Assembly: GCA_002721305.1 (NCBI GenBank)
Contig: PBKA01000006.1
Location: 206,659 to 270,658, forward strand
DNA length: 64,000 nt
Reading direction: 5' to 3'
Source of the DNA: Acidimicrobiaceae bacterium
GTDB lineage: Bacteria; Actinomycetota; Acidimicrobiia; Acidimicrobiales; Poriferisodalaceae
The translations under genes were made by a program, and so were the position numbers. The notes below the pieces were generated by a model. The model was not told the DNA's origin. It worked only from the letters and a program-made list of their open reading frames with translations, and ran no database searches. Shown piece after piece: positions 42,190 through 51,132 of the stretch. Position 1 is the stretch's first letter; each line of letters begins with the position of its first letter.

Positions 42190-43187
42190 CGCTCCGAACC
42201 ACTTGCGTCGGTTCTTGGCCCATTCCTTTTGGTTTACGACCTCAACTAAAGCGCTACTACGCAGGCGAGATGAGTGACTCTGACGCCGCCCCGCTGCTGT
42301 CGCAAGCGGCCCGCATTTCTATGGACGAAATGATCGCCTGCGGCGTCGATCAAATCATGGGTGGAGAGGTGTGGGGACCCGACTTTGTTCACCACGTGCC
42401 CCCTCGACTGAGTGGCCTTGAGACCATTCAAAAACGGGACACGTCGAAAGGTTACGAAGGGATCGGTCGGTACCGGATCGTCGATGACGTGTGCGCGCCC
42501 ACAGGGACAGGTCACGCACTGGGTTATCGAAGGGAAAGTGAGATCGAATCCCGACTCGATAAAGGCGCTGTGCCAAGTCCCCTCACAATGACTCTCGGAA
42601 TGGAAAAGGATCCAAGGTTGGGAGAGCAGCTCCCCAACTACGTGACAATTGTCAAAGACGAAGTCGACGATATGGTCAAAGCAGGCGCTCTTGAGGTCCA
42701 ACTCGACGCTCCATCTGAAGCCACTTCGCTAGTCAACGGAACATCATCGGCAGCCACGCTCTTCGAGACCTTGGTCGCCCCGCTTAGTGACGTTTCAGCC
42801 GTCACCCGTACCGTCCATTTCTGTCTGGGAGATATTTCGCGACGCCCAGGAACCGAGGTGCAAAATCTCTCCTCGTTAATGCCGCTTATCCAGATGCTCG
42901 ATGGATTTGTTGATCGAATACATATCGAATGCAGCCACGCGGGTCAATGGGCCGATCGTCACCTGTTGTCTGAAATTCCTGAGTCAATCGAGATCATTGC
43001 AGGCATCGCCGATGTCAAACAACTACCTGAATCCGTTGCAGTGTTGGCCGAAAGGATCGAACGACTACTTGAAATCGTTAATGAAGATCGCCTGCTCCTA
43101 TCGACATCTTGCGGATGCGGTCGGGTTCCTCATGACGAAGCGATCCGCCTGCTGAGAAACCTTGTGAAGGCTTCTCGTGGCGAATGA
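42186..43187 (+). CDS. MetE C-terminal-domain-like protein (cobalamin-independent methionine synthase / alkyl-CoM transferase superfamily)
   Basis: CVGSWPIPFGLRPQL, EVQLDAPSE, HxC (VHFCLGD), IHIEC, STSCGCGRVPHDEAIRLLRNLV; single domain of 333 aa; 4-nt overlap with desaturase. Confidence 0.75.
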   Translation: MTLRTTCVGSWPIPFGLRPQLKRYYAGEMSDSDAAPLLSQAARISMDEMIACGVDQIMGGEVWGPDFVHHVPPRLSGLETIQKRDTSKGYEGIGRYRIVDDVCAPTGTGHALGYRRESEIESRLDKGAVPSPLTMTLGMEKDPRLGEQLPNYVTIVKDEVDDMVKAGALEVQLDAPSEATSLVNGTSSAATLFETLVAPLSDVSAVTRTVHFCLGDISRRPGTEVQNLSSLMPLIQMLDGFVDRIHIECSHAGQWADRHLLSEIPESIEIIAGIADVKQLPESVAVLAERIERLLEIVNEDRLLLSTSCGCGRVPHDEAIRLLRNLVKASRGE

Positions 43188-44202
43188 TCCGTTGACCTTG
43201 GGAGCCCGTTACGGATGGGTCGGCCACGATCCTCACTCACACGAGTTACAACAGCAACGCCTGCGTTTAAGCGAGAACAACGGCATCAAGGGCCTCGAAA
43301 TTTTGGACCCTGACCGAATCGAAGACGCAAAGAGAATCTTTTATCGAGATGGATTCGTTGTGGTCAGGAACGCTCTCACCGAAGAGCAACTCACCACTAT
43401 AAGAAACGGATGTGCTCGCGTGGTCTCTGAAATCATGGAGCTGGACACCACCCGTCAAGGCAACCGCGGCTCTCACAGATACAGCTTCGGATCAGCAAGC
43501 ACCACCGGTCATCAAGTTCACCAACCTGAGTGGGCGATGCTGATCGATCTCCCCACGGTGACCCCCATTCTTGAAGCAATCTTCGAATCGCCGGACTACA
43601 TATGTCGCGGCGGAGGTGGCGACTTCTGTCTACCAGGTGCAGTCGAATACCAACCGCTCCATAGTGATGTAGCGGACCGACGCGAGAAGACTGATCACAT
43701 CGCTGCAGCGGATAGTGACGGATCAAAGTTCTCTGGGTCGTTTTGGGACCCCCGCGGAGTGATGACTCTCAGAGACCTACCCTGCCCGTATGTCTGTTGC
43801 AACTTCTTGATGACCGACTTCAATGCTCTCAATGGGCCCATCCGACAAATACCCGGGACTCAGAATTCACGAGCACCAATCCCCGATTTAAGTGACGAGC
43901 CATCATGGATGAAACACAGCACTGTGTGTCCGGCACCTGCAGGTAGTGCTCTCATCCGCGACCCAAGAACGTGGCATGGCGGGACGCCCAACCTCTCCAA
44001 TGAACTACGTGCCATACCCAATATCGAGTACTACGCCCCGTGGTTTCATGAACCAATGGCTCGCTCTATGCCTCGCCCCCTCTATGAATCACTTTCGGAA
44101 CACGCTCAGCAAATTTGTCGTTACATCGTGTCCGATGAAGAACTCGTCGGGACCGTTCGCCATGATCTAGGCGGAACCCCAAAACTGCTTCGGACCGAAT
44201 AG
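43177..44202 (+). CDS. phytanoyl-CoA dioxygenase (PhyH) family Fe(II)/2OG oxygenase
   Basis: RIFYRDGFVVVRNALTEEQLTTIRNGCARV, HxD motif PLHSDVADR, distal His RTWHGGTPNLSNELR; GTG start overlaps upstream gene by 11 nt. Confidence 0.85.
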   Translation: MANDPLTLGARYGWVGHDPHSHELQQQRLRLSENNGIKGLEILDPDRIEDAKRIFYRDGFVVVRNALTEEQLTTIRNGCARVVSEIMELDTTRQGNRGSHRYSFGSASTTGHQVHQPEWAMLIDLPTVTPILEAIFESPDYICRGGGGDFCLPGAVEYQPLHSDVADRREKTDHIAAADSDGSKFSGSFWDPRGVMTLRDLPCPYVCCNFLMTDFNALNGPIRQIPGTQNSRAPIPDLSDEPSWMKHSTVCPAPAGSALIRDPRTWHGGTPNLSNELRAIPNIEYYAPWFHEPMARSMPRPLYESLSEHAQQICRYIVSDEELVGTVRHDLGGTPKLLRTE

Positions 44203-44226
44203 AAAAAGTTGCGCTCAGGAGAAGAT

Positions 44227-45039
44227 GTGCCTACATATCACGATCTAGATAGCAAAGTTACGCTCGTAACCGGCGCTGGAAGCGGAATCGGTCAAGCAAT
44301 AGCGATCAGGTTTGCTGAGCATGGAGCTCAGGTTGCTGTTAATGACGTTGACCCCGATCTGGCATCTGCCACCGTCGAGCGAATCGTTGATTTGGGCGGA
44401 TCTGCGCTTGCCGTTCCCGGAGATGTCTCAAACAGCGCTGAGGTCAACGAAATGTTCACCGCAGTCGAATCAGAGATAGGTACCGTCCAAGTCCTGATCA
44501 ACAACGCTGGTCTTGTTGGCCCTATGCTTCACTTTTTCGAAGCCGACGAGGCTTGGTGGCGGAAGATTATTGACGTCAACCTGACCGGCCACTTTCTATG
44601 CGCCCATAGAGCCGCTCGCCCCATGGCCCACGCCGGTTCTGGGGTCATCATCAACATGTCCTCTGGGGGCGCCACCCGCGCTCATCGTGCCTTCACCGCC
44701 TATGACGCCACCAAAGGCGGCATTGAGGCCTTCACACGAGCTCTCGCCCTTGACCTCGCTCCCTACGGCATCAGAGTCAATGCCCTCATGCCCGGTTCCA
44801 TCGATACAAGCGGTCTTGATGCTGCGCAACGATCGCTCAGAGGCGAGAACATCCCTATGGGGCGCATCGGGGAACCTGCCGACATGACTGGCCCTGCTTT
44901 GTTCCTAGCATCAGAGGAATCAGGGTACGTAACTGGCGACGTGATCAAAGTCGACGGTGGCATGTTGGCGCAACAAAGATCAGCAACCGTTGACATCAAA
45001 CCGCCAAGCGACTTTCCCGACTTGGAAGATTTAACCTGA
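44227..45039 (+). CDS. SDR family oxidoreductase
   Basis: VTLVTGAGSGIGQAIAIRFAEHGAQVAVNDVD, NNAGLVG, YDATKGGIEAFTRALALDLAPYGIRVNALMPGSIDT; GTG 44227 preceded by aggag. Confidence 0.92.
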   Translation: MPTYHDLDSKVTLVTGAGSGIGQAIAIRFAEHGAQVAVNDVDPDLASATVERIVDLGGSALAVPGDVSNSAEVNEMFTAVESEIGTVQVLINNAGLVGPMLHFFEADEAWWRKIIDVNLTGHFLCAHRAARPMAHAGSGVIINMSSGGATRAHRAFTAYDATKGGIEAFTRALALDLAPYGIRVNALMPGSIDTSGLDAAQRSLRGENIPMGRIGEPADMTGPALFLASEESGYVTGDVIKVDGGMLAQQRSATVDIKPPSDFPDLEDLT

Positions 45040-45645
45040 CCTAACCCCTTCGCGCCACATGCCCCACATTGTTGGACCATTCGGCAAAGCAATTTCGTGG
45101 ATCACCTCAAAACCAAGGCGCTCATAAAGAGGAACGTTTCGTGAACTTGAACTCTCCAGATAGCAAGGATGCCCACCCCCATCAGCGAGATCCAGCGTGT
45201 GACGGATAATCGCCCCACCGTGACCTTGTCCAGCGAGGGACGGTTCAACTCCCACGGTATTGAGATAAAAGTGCAACTCTTCGGGATGGCTGCTGCCAAT
45301 CATCGACAGGCCTTCCGCTAGTTCCGATGTACGGTCAGGGTTCGCTCCCAACACCAGATACCAGAGTTGGTTGAACCTTCCCCCTTCATGGAGATCGCGG
45401 CCCGGTGGACACCAAATAGTCCCCGCAATGATCTCATCACTAACTAGCGAAACCCAGCTGGCGTCCATCGCCAGGGCGCTCTCAACTTCAACACGCATCC
45501 AAGCCTGAACAAATTTCAGTCGATACGCCGGTTCGGGAAAAAGCCACGACATGAACGGGTCTTCATCAAAGGCACGCGCCAGCACAAGACTCAACTCCCG
45601 CACATCTCCAAAGCCAGCCCGCCGAATGTCGAAGTGTCCAGCCAT
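45031..45645 (-). CDS. GNAT family N-acetyltransferase
   Basis: DIRRAGFGDVRELSLVLARAF, LNTVGVEPSLAGQGHGGAIIRHTLDLADGGGHPCYLESSSSRNVPLYERLGFEVIHE. Confidence 0.92.
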   Translation of the reverse strand: MAGHFDIRRAGFGDVRELSLVLARAFDEDPFMSWLFPEPAYRLKFVQAWMRVEVESALAMDASWVSLVSDEIIAGTIWCPPGRDLHEGGRFNQLWYLVLGANPDRTSELAEGLSMIGSSHPEELHFYLNTVGVEPSLAGQGHGGAIIRHTLDLADGGGHPCYLESSSSRNVPLYERLGFEVIHEIALPNGPTMWGMWREGVRSG

Positions 45646-45672
45646 TGAGTTACCTTTCGTTAATACCTATAA

Positions 45673-46920
45673 CTATGCGCCCTTGATGCTTTCAAGTACC
45701 GGAAGCAGGTACTCGATGAATTTCGCCGGATTTTCCGACATAGGGAAATGACCGATATCTCTCATCTCACAAAAGGAAGACCCCGGGATCGCTTCATGAG
45801 CTTCCCGACCCTTCTCTAAGGTCGCACTGAAATCATATTCCCCAGAAAAAATATGGACGCCAACCTCAGATGTATCGATAGTCGAGGCCAACTCCCTCAA
45901 ATCGTATTCGGCTATGTAGTACCAAAGATCTCCCAGGAACACCGGTGGCCATCCCGCGGCATAAGTCTGCGTCGTTTCCTTCCGATAGGGAAGGGGTGAC
46001 GCCGGAGCTGTCAGGCCTTCCATCATCGTCGCCTTAGTTTCATTGGAAACTTGGGGGTGCCAAAACCCTTCTAGGGCGTTTAGATTGCCGCCAACGTGCA
46101 AAGCTCCTTCAACTGAAATCACTGCTCGAAACGTTTCAGGGTGTTTCTGTGCCAAATCCAGAGCTAATAGTCCTCCTACCGAGCACCCCATGAAAACAGG
46201 CTGCTCGAGTTCGAGAGCTTTGGAAATAGCGAGCGGGACGGACCGCAAAAAGTCACCTTTAAGGCGGTATTGCTCTGACCACCACTCACGTCCTACCGGT
46301 GGGATCGATTTGCCATGAAAAGGCAGGTCGTACGCTATTAATCGGAAATTATCGGTAATAGCTCGCGACTCAAAAAGGTGCCGCCATTGCACCCCGTGAG
46401 ACCCAGCGGTGTGTTGCAGGAGTAGAGGTATGCCTTCCCCTGCTTCTTCGAAATAGATCCTGTGTTCACTGCCTTGAAGTTCTAAACGCAGATAACGCCC
46501 GACAGGAGAGTCAAATGATCCGTGCCCCCGACCTTCTCGGCCGATTTCTCCCGCAGGTGGATCCGAAGTGCGTATCAATTCGCACAGTCGTTGAATTGCG
46601 GGCAGACGTTGCCACCAGGCGAGTCGGTCGCCATTCCATGAAAGCCCACCTTTGCCCGTGGCGATATTTATGTCATTCATGAATCGTGGAGGATTACCGC
46701 TCCGGACTTGGTCCCAAATCTCTTCTGGTCCACTGATTGTGACGACGCCGGTGCCGTGGCCGGGAACTCCTTTGTCTGTCTGCCCGTCTCTGACACAGAC
46801 TCCAAGGGTGGCTTCTCCTATCTCTAAACGCACTCCCCCGGTCCAATATCTTGACGCCATCTGAAACTCTGGATCGTTTCGGCATAGAACATAGAGATCT
46901 TCAGTCGTCAATTTTGCCAT
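45673..46920 (-). CDS. two-domain protein: N-terminal ~120-aa SCP2-like region + alpha/beta hydrolase
   Basis: C-terminal IPLLLQHTAGSHGVQWRHLFE, AYDLPFHGKS, GCSVGGLLALDLA, DIGHFPMSENPAKFIEYLL; N-terminal WTGGVRLEIGEATLGVCVRDGQ...MNDINIATGKGGLSW lies outside the hydrolase fold. Confidence 0.8.
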   Translation of the reverse strand: MAKLTTEDLYVLCRNDPEFQMASRYWTGGVRLEIGEATLGVCVRDGQTDKGVPGHGTGVVTISGPEEIWDQVRSGNPPRFMNDINIATGKGGLSWNGDRLAWWQRLPAIQRLCELIRTSDPPAGEIGREGRGHGSFDSPVGRYLRLELQGSEHRIYFEEAGEGIPLLLQHTAGSHGVQWRHLFESRAITDNFRLIAYDLPFHGKSIPPVGREWWSEQYRLKGDFLRSVPLAISKALELEQPVFMGCSVGGLLALDLAQKHPETFRAVISVEGALHVGGNLNALEGFWHPQVSNETKATMMEGLTAPASPLPYRKETTQTYAAGWPPVFLGDLWYYIAEYDLRELASTIDTSEVGVHIFSGEYDFSATLEKGREAHEAIPGSSFCEMRDIGHFPMSENPAKFIEYLLPVLESIKGA

Positions 46921-46974
46921 CAGTGCCCTCTTTACATTTCCGCCTATGCATTATTGTGCACTAGCTAACAGCGA

Positions 46975-48495
46975 ATGTCTTTAGACCACCGGCTGTTGAG
47001 CGTTGCTAATCTCGAAGCGGGGGAAAGAATGACGTTTGCCTTACGAGAAACATTCGAACCAGGGCTACCACCTGACGATGATCACCCTTATCGCTCTGGT
47101 GTGTGGCGTCCACAGCACCGCGAATACGACGCTTGGGACATGGATGTCATAGGCGAGATACCTGATGACCTCAACGGTGTCTATCTCCGCAACACTGAGA
47201 ACCCGCTCTTCGAACCCATTAAGCGTTATCACCCGTTTGATGGTGACAGCATGATGCACTCCATTTCGTTCGAAAACGGTGAAGCTCGCTACGCGAACCG
47301 ATTCGTTCGGACCGATGCGTTTCTCGCAGAGCAGGAATCCAACGAGAGTCTGTGGGCCGGGATCGCCGAACACCCTTCGAATGCGATCGCCAATTATGGA
47401 TGGGGTGCTCGCACGTTCATGAAAGACAATGCTTCAACCGATGTCATTGTCCACGGGGGCGCCGCTCTCGCAAGCTTTTACCAATGCGGCGAGTTGTACC
47501 GCTTGGACCCGCGAACCTTAGAGGATCTCGGAAAAACCACCTGGAACGGATTCTTTCCCGAAGAAGGCGTATCTGCTCACCCGAAACTTGATGAACATAC
47601 CGGAGAGTTGCTTTTTTTCAGCTACTTCACCGAAGCGCCCTACATGCGTTACGGGGTCGTTAACCGTGCCGGCGAACTCACGACTCATGTAGATATTCCT
47701 TTACCTGGGCCGCGCCTTCCTCATGACATGGCTTTTACAGAAAATTGGTCAATCTTGAACGATCTGCCTCTGTTTTGGAGTCCCGAGGCTCTAGCCGACG
47801 GCTACTACTCGAACACGTTCGATCGCGATCTTCCCAGCAGATTCGCATTACTACCAAGGCACGGATCGACCGAGGACATCCTTTGGTTCGAAGCAGACCC
47901 CACCTTTGTTTTGCATTGGACTAATGCTTACGAAGAGGGTGACTGGGTGATCCTCGATGGATTCTTTCAACATAACCCGACTGCCCGCGGAGTGGATCGC
48001 GGAACCGGGAGCCACAAAGGGTTCGAGACTTTAGACATGAATGTTCTCCAAGCCAGGGCCCATCGTTGGAAATTCAACACAGTTACTGGTCGCTGCACGG
48101 AAGAGCCCATGAGCGAGACTTGCGCCGAATTCCCAATGATCAACGGGCGTCATGCCGGTAGGCGACACCGATATTCCTATAACGCTCGCTGCAGCCCGGG
48201 TTTGTTCGCATTCGACGGCCTCATTAAACACAATCTCGACACTGGGACCGAAGAACTATACGAATTTGAGCCAGGCGTTTTCGTCAGCGAGACCGTGATG
48301 GCCCCAAGGGACGGTTCCAAAGCAGAAGATGATGGTTATCTAGTGACGTTCGCTTCTGACCTCAATAAGGACTGTTCCGAGGCACTTGTCTTTGATGCCT
48401 CCGATCTGATGCAAGGTCCAGTTTGTCAAATCCGCCTTCCGGAAAGAATTTCAAGCGGTACTCATTCCACATGGGCTCCGAGCACTGATATATGA
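46975..48495 (+). CDS. carotenoid oxygenase (RPE65/CCD) family protein
   Basis: Putative iron-ligand His contexts: SAHPKLDEHTGELLFFSY, LPHDMAFTENW, FVLHWTNAYEEGDWVILDGF, SSGTHSTWAP. Confidence 0.9.
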   Translation: MSLDHRLLSVANLEAGERMTFALRETFEPGLPPDDDHPYRSGVWRPQHREYDAWDMDVIGEIPDDLNGVYLRNTENPLFEPIKRYHPFDGDSMMHSISFENGEARYANRFVRTDAFLAEQESNESLWAGIAEHPSNAIANYGWGARTFMKDNASTDVIVHGGAALASFYQCGELYRLDPRTLEDLGKTTWNGFFPEEGVSAHPKLDEHTGELLFFSYFTEAPYMRYGVVNRAGELTTHVDIPLPGPRLPHDMAFTENWSILNDLPLFWSPEALADGYYSNTFDRDLPSRFALLPRHGSTEDILWFEADPTFVLHWTNAYEEGDWVILDGFFQHNPTARGVDRGTGSHKGFETLDMNVLQARAHRWKFNTVTGRCTEEPMSETCAEFPMINGRHAGRRHRYSYNARCSPGLFAFDGLIKHNLDTGTEELYEFEPGVFVSETVMAPRDGSKAEDDGYLVTFASDLNKDCSEALVFDASDLMQGPVCQIRLPERISSGTHSTWAPSTDI

Positions 48496-50147
48496 GCGAA
48501 CTGGTCGTCTATACGGCGCGTCAGATCCGAACGATGGAGCCCTCTATGCCTGTGGCAGAAGCCATAGCGGTGCGCGATGGCCAAATAGTGGGCGTGGGAA
48601 ACTTGGAGTCACTGAAGCCCTGGCTGGAACAAGAGCGACACACCATTGACGACAGGTTCAGTGGTGACGTTTTGATGCCCGGCTTTATCGATCCGCACCT
48701 TCATCCATCGATGGCAGCTCGCCTTCTCACTATGGAGTTCGCCACCGCTGTGGAATGGGATCTCCCTTGGGCCGAAATAGGAGCCGTGAGCACACGAACT
48801 GACTTTCTCGACGCTCTCAACAAATTCGCTGCAGATGGACCCGATGACGAACCTCTCTTTATTTATGGACATCACCCACGATGGCATGGCGACGTTGACA
48901 GAGAACTCCTTAACAGCATCAATCGTCAGCGCCCAATCGTCGTGTGGCATCGCGGTTACCACTCCATCATCGTTAATGACGCTTGCTATCAATGGATGGG
49001 TTTGGACATGGATTCAGCCCGACGCCATCCCCAAATCGATCTTGAACGAGGGGCATTTTTCGAGAATGGGTTGTTTGTCGCGAATAGGCATTTCGTTCCC
49101 CATTCCCTCGAACCTTCCCGCTTCAGGCTTGGTCTCGAGAGAGCACGTGACGTTATCCACGCAGGGGGCCACACCACCATCTGTGATGCAGCGTTTCCGA
49201 TGTATGACCTTGAGCTCGAATGGGCTGCATTGGAGGAGACGATCGGCGGTTCGGAGGTGCCGTTCCGTACGGAATTTATGCCTTATGCCGTCAACACCGA
49301 AGGAATGGCTCCTGGAGATGATGACCAACAACGAGTTGACTTGGTTCAACAGATCCAAAGCCATCGGGAACGCAATGGGCACCGGCTAACTTTTGGTAAT
49401 CACGTCAAAATGTTGGCAGACGGCGGGTTTTTCGCGGAACTCATGCGTTTGAACCCTCCGGGTTACCTTGACGGCCACGATGGTGAATGGATAACACCTC
49501 CTGAACAATTTGAAGCTACCGCCAGGGTGCTGTGGAACGCCGGATTCCAAATTCATGTCCATTGCACCGGAGATGAAGGTGTCGAGCTTGCTTTGGCGAC
49601 CTTGGAGAAATTGCAATGGGAACGACCCCGATTTGACCACCGCTTTACGTTCGAGCATTTCGGACTGTCTGATGCCCAACAGGTCAGACGCATTGGACGT
49701 CAAGGGGGCGTGGTTTCTGGACAGGTCTACTATTTGTACGAACTGTCAGATGTCTTCGGCCGCACCTCCATCGGACACGAACGCGCGTCTCAGATGACTC
49801 GCTTGGGCACTGTCGAACGCGAGGGAATCCCCTTCGCCCTTCATTCGGATTTCACAATGGCCCCCGCTAAGCCACTCCATAATGCTTGGATCGCCACAAA
49901 CCGAATCAACGAATCGGGTGAGCTTGTCGCCCCAAACGAACGAGTGTCCCTGGACGCCGCCATGAGAGCTATCACTATTGACGCCGCGTTCATATTGAAC
50001 AAGGAAGCGGAGATAGGCAGCCTTCGGTGGGGCAAGAAAGCTGATTTCACAGTGTTGAACGAAGACCCCTGGGACGTGGGCATAGAGGGGCTACGCGATA
50101 TCTCAATCAAAGGCACGGTTTTTGAGGGAACTCCCTACCTTCTATGA
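48492..50147 (+). CDS. amidohydrolase family protein, YtcJ-like
   Basis: YTARQIRTMEPSMPVAEAIAVRDGQIVGVGNLESL, VLMPGFIDPHLHPSM, GFQIHVHCTGDEGVELALATLE, FALHSDFTMAPAKPLHNAWIA, GSLRWGKKADFTVLNEDPW. Confidence 0.92.
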   Translation: MSELVVYTARQIRTMEPSMPVAEAIAVRDGQIVGVGNLESLKPWLEQERHTIDDRFSGDVLMPGFIDPHLHPSMAARLLTMEFATAVEWDLPWAEIGAVSTRTDFLDALNKFAADGPDDEPLFIYGHHPRWHGDVDRELLNSINRQRPIVVWHRGYHSIIVNDACYQWMGLDMDSARRHPQIDLERGAFFENGLFVANRHFVPHSLEPSRFRLGLERARDVIHAGGHTTICDAAFPMYDLELEWAALEETIGGSEVPFRTEFMPYAVNTEGMAPGDDDQQRVDLVQQIQSHRERNGHRLTFGNHVKMLADGGFFAELMRLNPPGYLDGHDGEWITPPEQFEATARVLWNAGFQIHVHCTGDEGVELALATLEKLQWERPRFDHRFTFEHFGLSDAQQVRRIGRQGGVVSGQVYYLYELSDVFGRTSIGHERASQMTRLGTVEREGIPFALHSDFTMAPAKPLHNAWIATNRINESGELVAPNERVSLDAAMRAITIDAAFILNKEAEIGSLRWGKKADFTVLNEDPWDVGIEGLRDISIKGTVFEGTPYLL

Positions 50148-51067
50148 GACCTGCTCGTCCAAGAATCCCTGTAACGGTGATCGGGGGCTATCTAGGTGCA
50201 GGCAAGACCTCGCTCATCAACCGACTGCTCACTGAAAGTAGCTCCGAGCGCTTGGGTGTTCTGGTCAACGACTTCGGTGAAATCAACATAGACGATGCCT
50301 TGATCGCAGAACGGGGGGTAAATACCATCTCTCTTTCCAACGGCTGTGTTTGTTGCACAATTCGCGACAGCATCGGGTCGGCTCTAGATGAGATCCTCAA
50401 AATTCGCCCGCTGCTCGACCATGTGATTATCGAAGCAAGCGGCGTGGCCCATCCAGCGAAGGTCGCTCTCTACGGGCAGGGCTGGCCAGGTTGTTCCCTC
50501 AACGCTGTCGTCGTCGCTGTCGATGCTTCAACCATTCGCACCCAGAGCAACGACCGCTTCGTCGGAAGCCTCTGCCTTGAGCAGATCAGGCAAGCTGACC
50601 TACTTGCGCTCACTCACCTCGACCTGTTAGCTGACTCCCAAACGGAGCTATTGTTCGATTGGTTAAACCAGCACAGCAACTCGGCAACTCTCGATGCTCG
50701 CGCACTATCTATCCCTTTCCTTCTCGGCCTAGAGAACACGTCCAGCTTTGATGATCTGCCGTTGAAAACCAACAACTTCCTCACCTCGCACATTGCCTAC
50801 GCGTTCGCGAACTCAAAGGACCATCTATGGTCAATTCTCGATGATCTCCCGATTCAAATCCTCCGACTCAAGGGATTCGTCAATATCGACGGCAGTAAGT
50901 ACCTGATTCAACGAGTAGGGAGCCGTTCGAGTGTCGAAGCCACCGATTTGAACGGCGATGGTCTTGTCGCAATCTGGCCTGCGGACTCTTGCGACTCACA
51001 ACAGGTAACTGAGGTCTTGGAACAACTGCACAGCAGATGCGATCCACCTCCGACTTCTGTTGTGTAG
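50144..51067 (+). CDS. COG0523 / CobW-family GTPase (putative metallochaperone)
   Basis: PVTVIGGYLGAGKTSLINRLL (Walker A), VNDFGEINID, NGCVCCTIRDS (CxCC motif), THLDLL. Confidence 0.93.
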   Translation: MRPARPRIPVTVIGGYLGAGKTSLINRLLTESSSERLGVLVNDFGEINIDDALIAERGVNTISLSNGCVCCTIRDSIGSALDEILKIRPLLDHVIIEASGVAHPAKVALYGQGWPGCSLNAVVVAVDASTIRTQSNDRFVGSLCLEQIRQADLLALTHLDLLADSQTELLFDWLNQHSNSATLDARALSIPFLLGLENTSSFDDLPLKTNNFLTSHIAYAFANSKDHLWSILDDLPIQILRLKGFVNIDGSKYLIQRVGSRSSVEATDLNGDGLVAIWPADSCDSQQVTEVLEQLHSRCDPPPTSVV

Positions 51068-51132
51068 CTGCCTGCCAGAGCTACCGCCGCGTTGGATGCT
51101 CGACTGCTCCCCTTCCGTGACCAACCAAGTGA

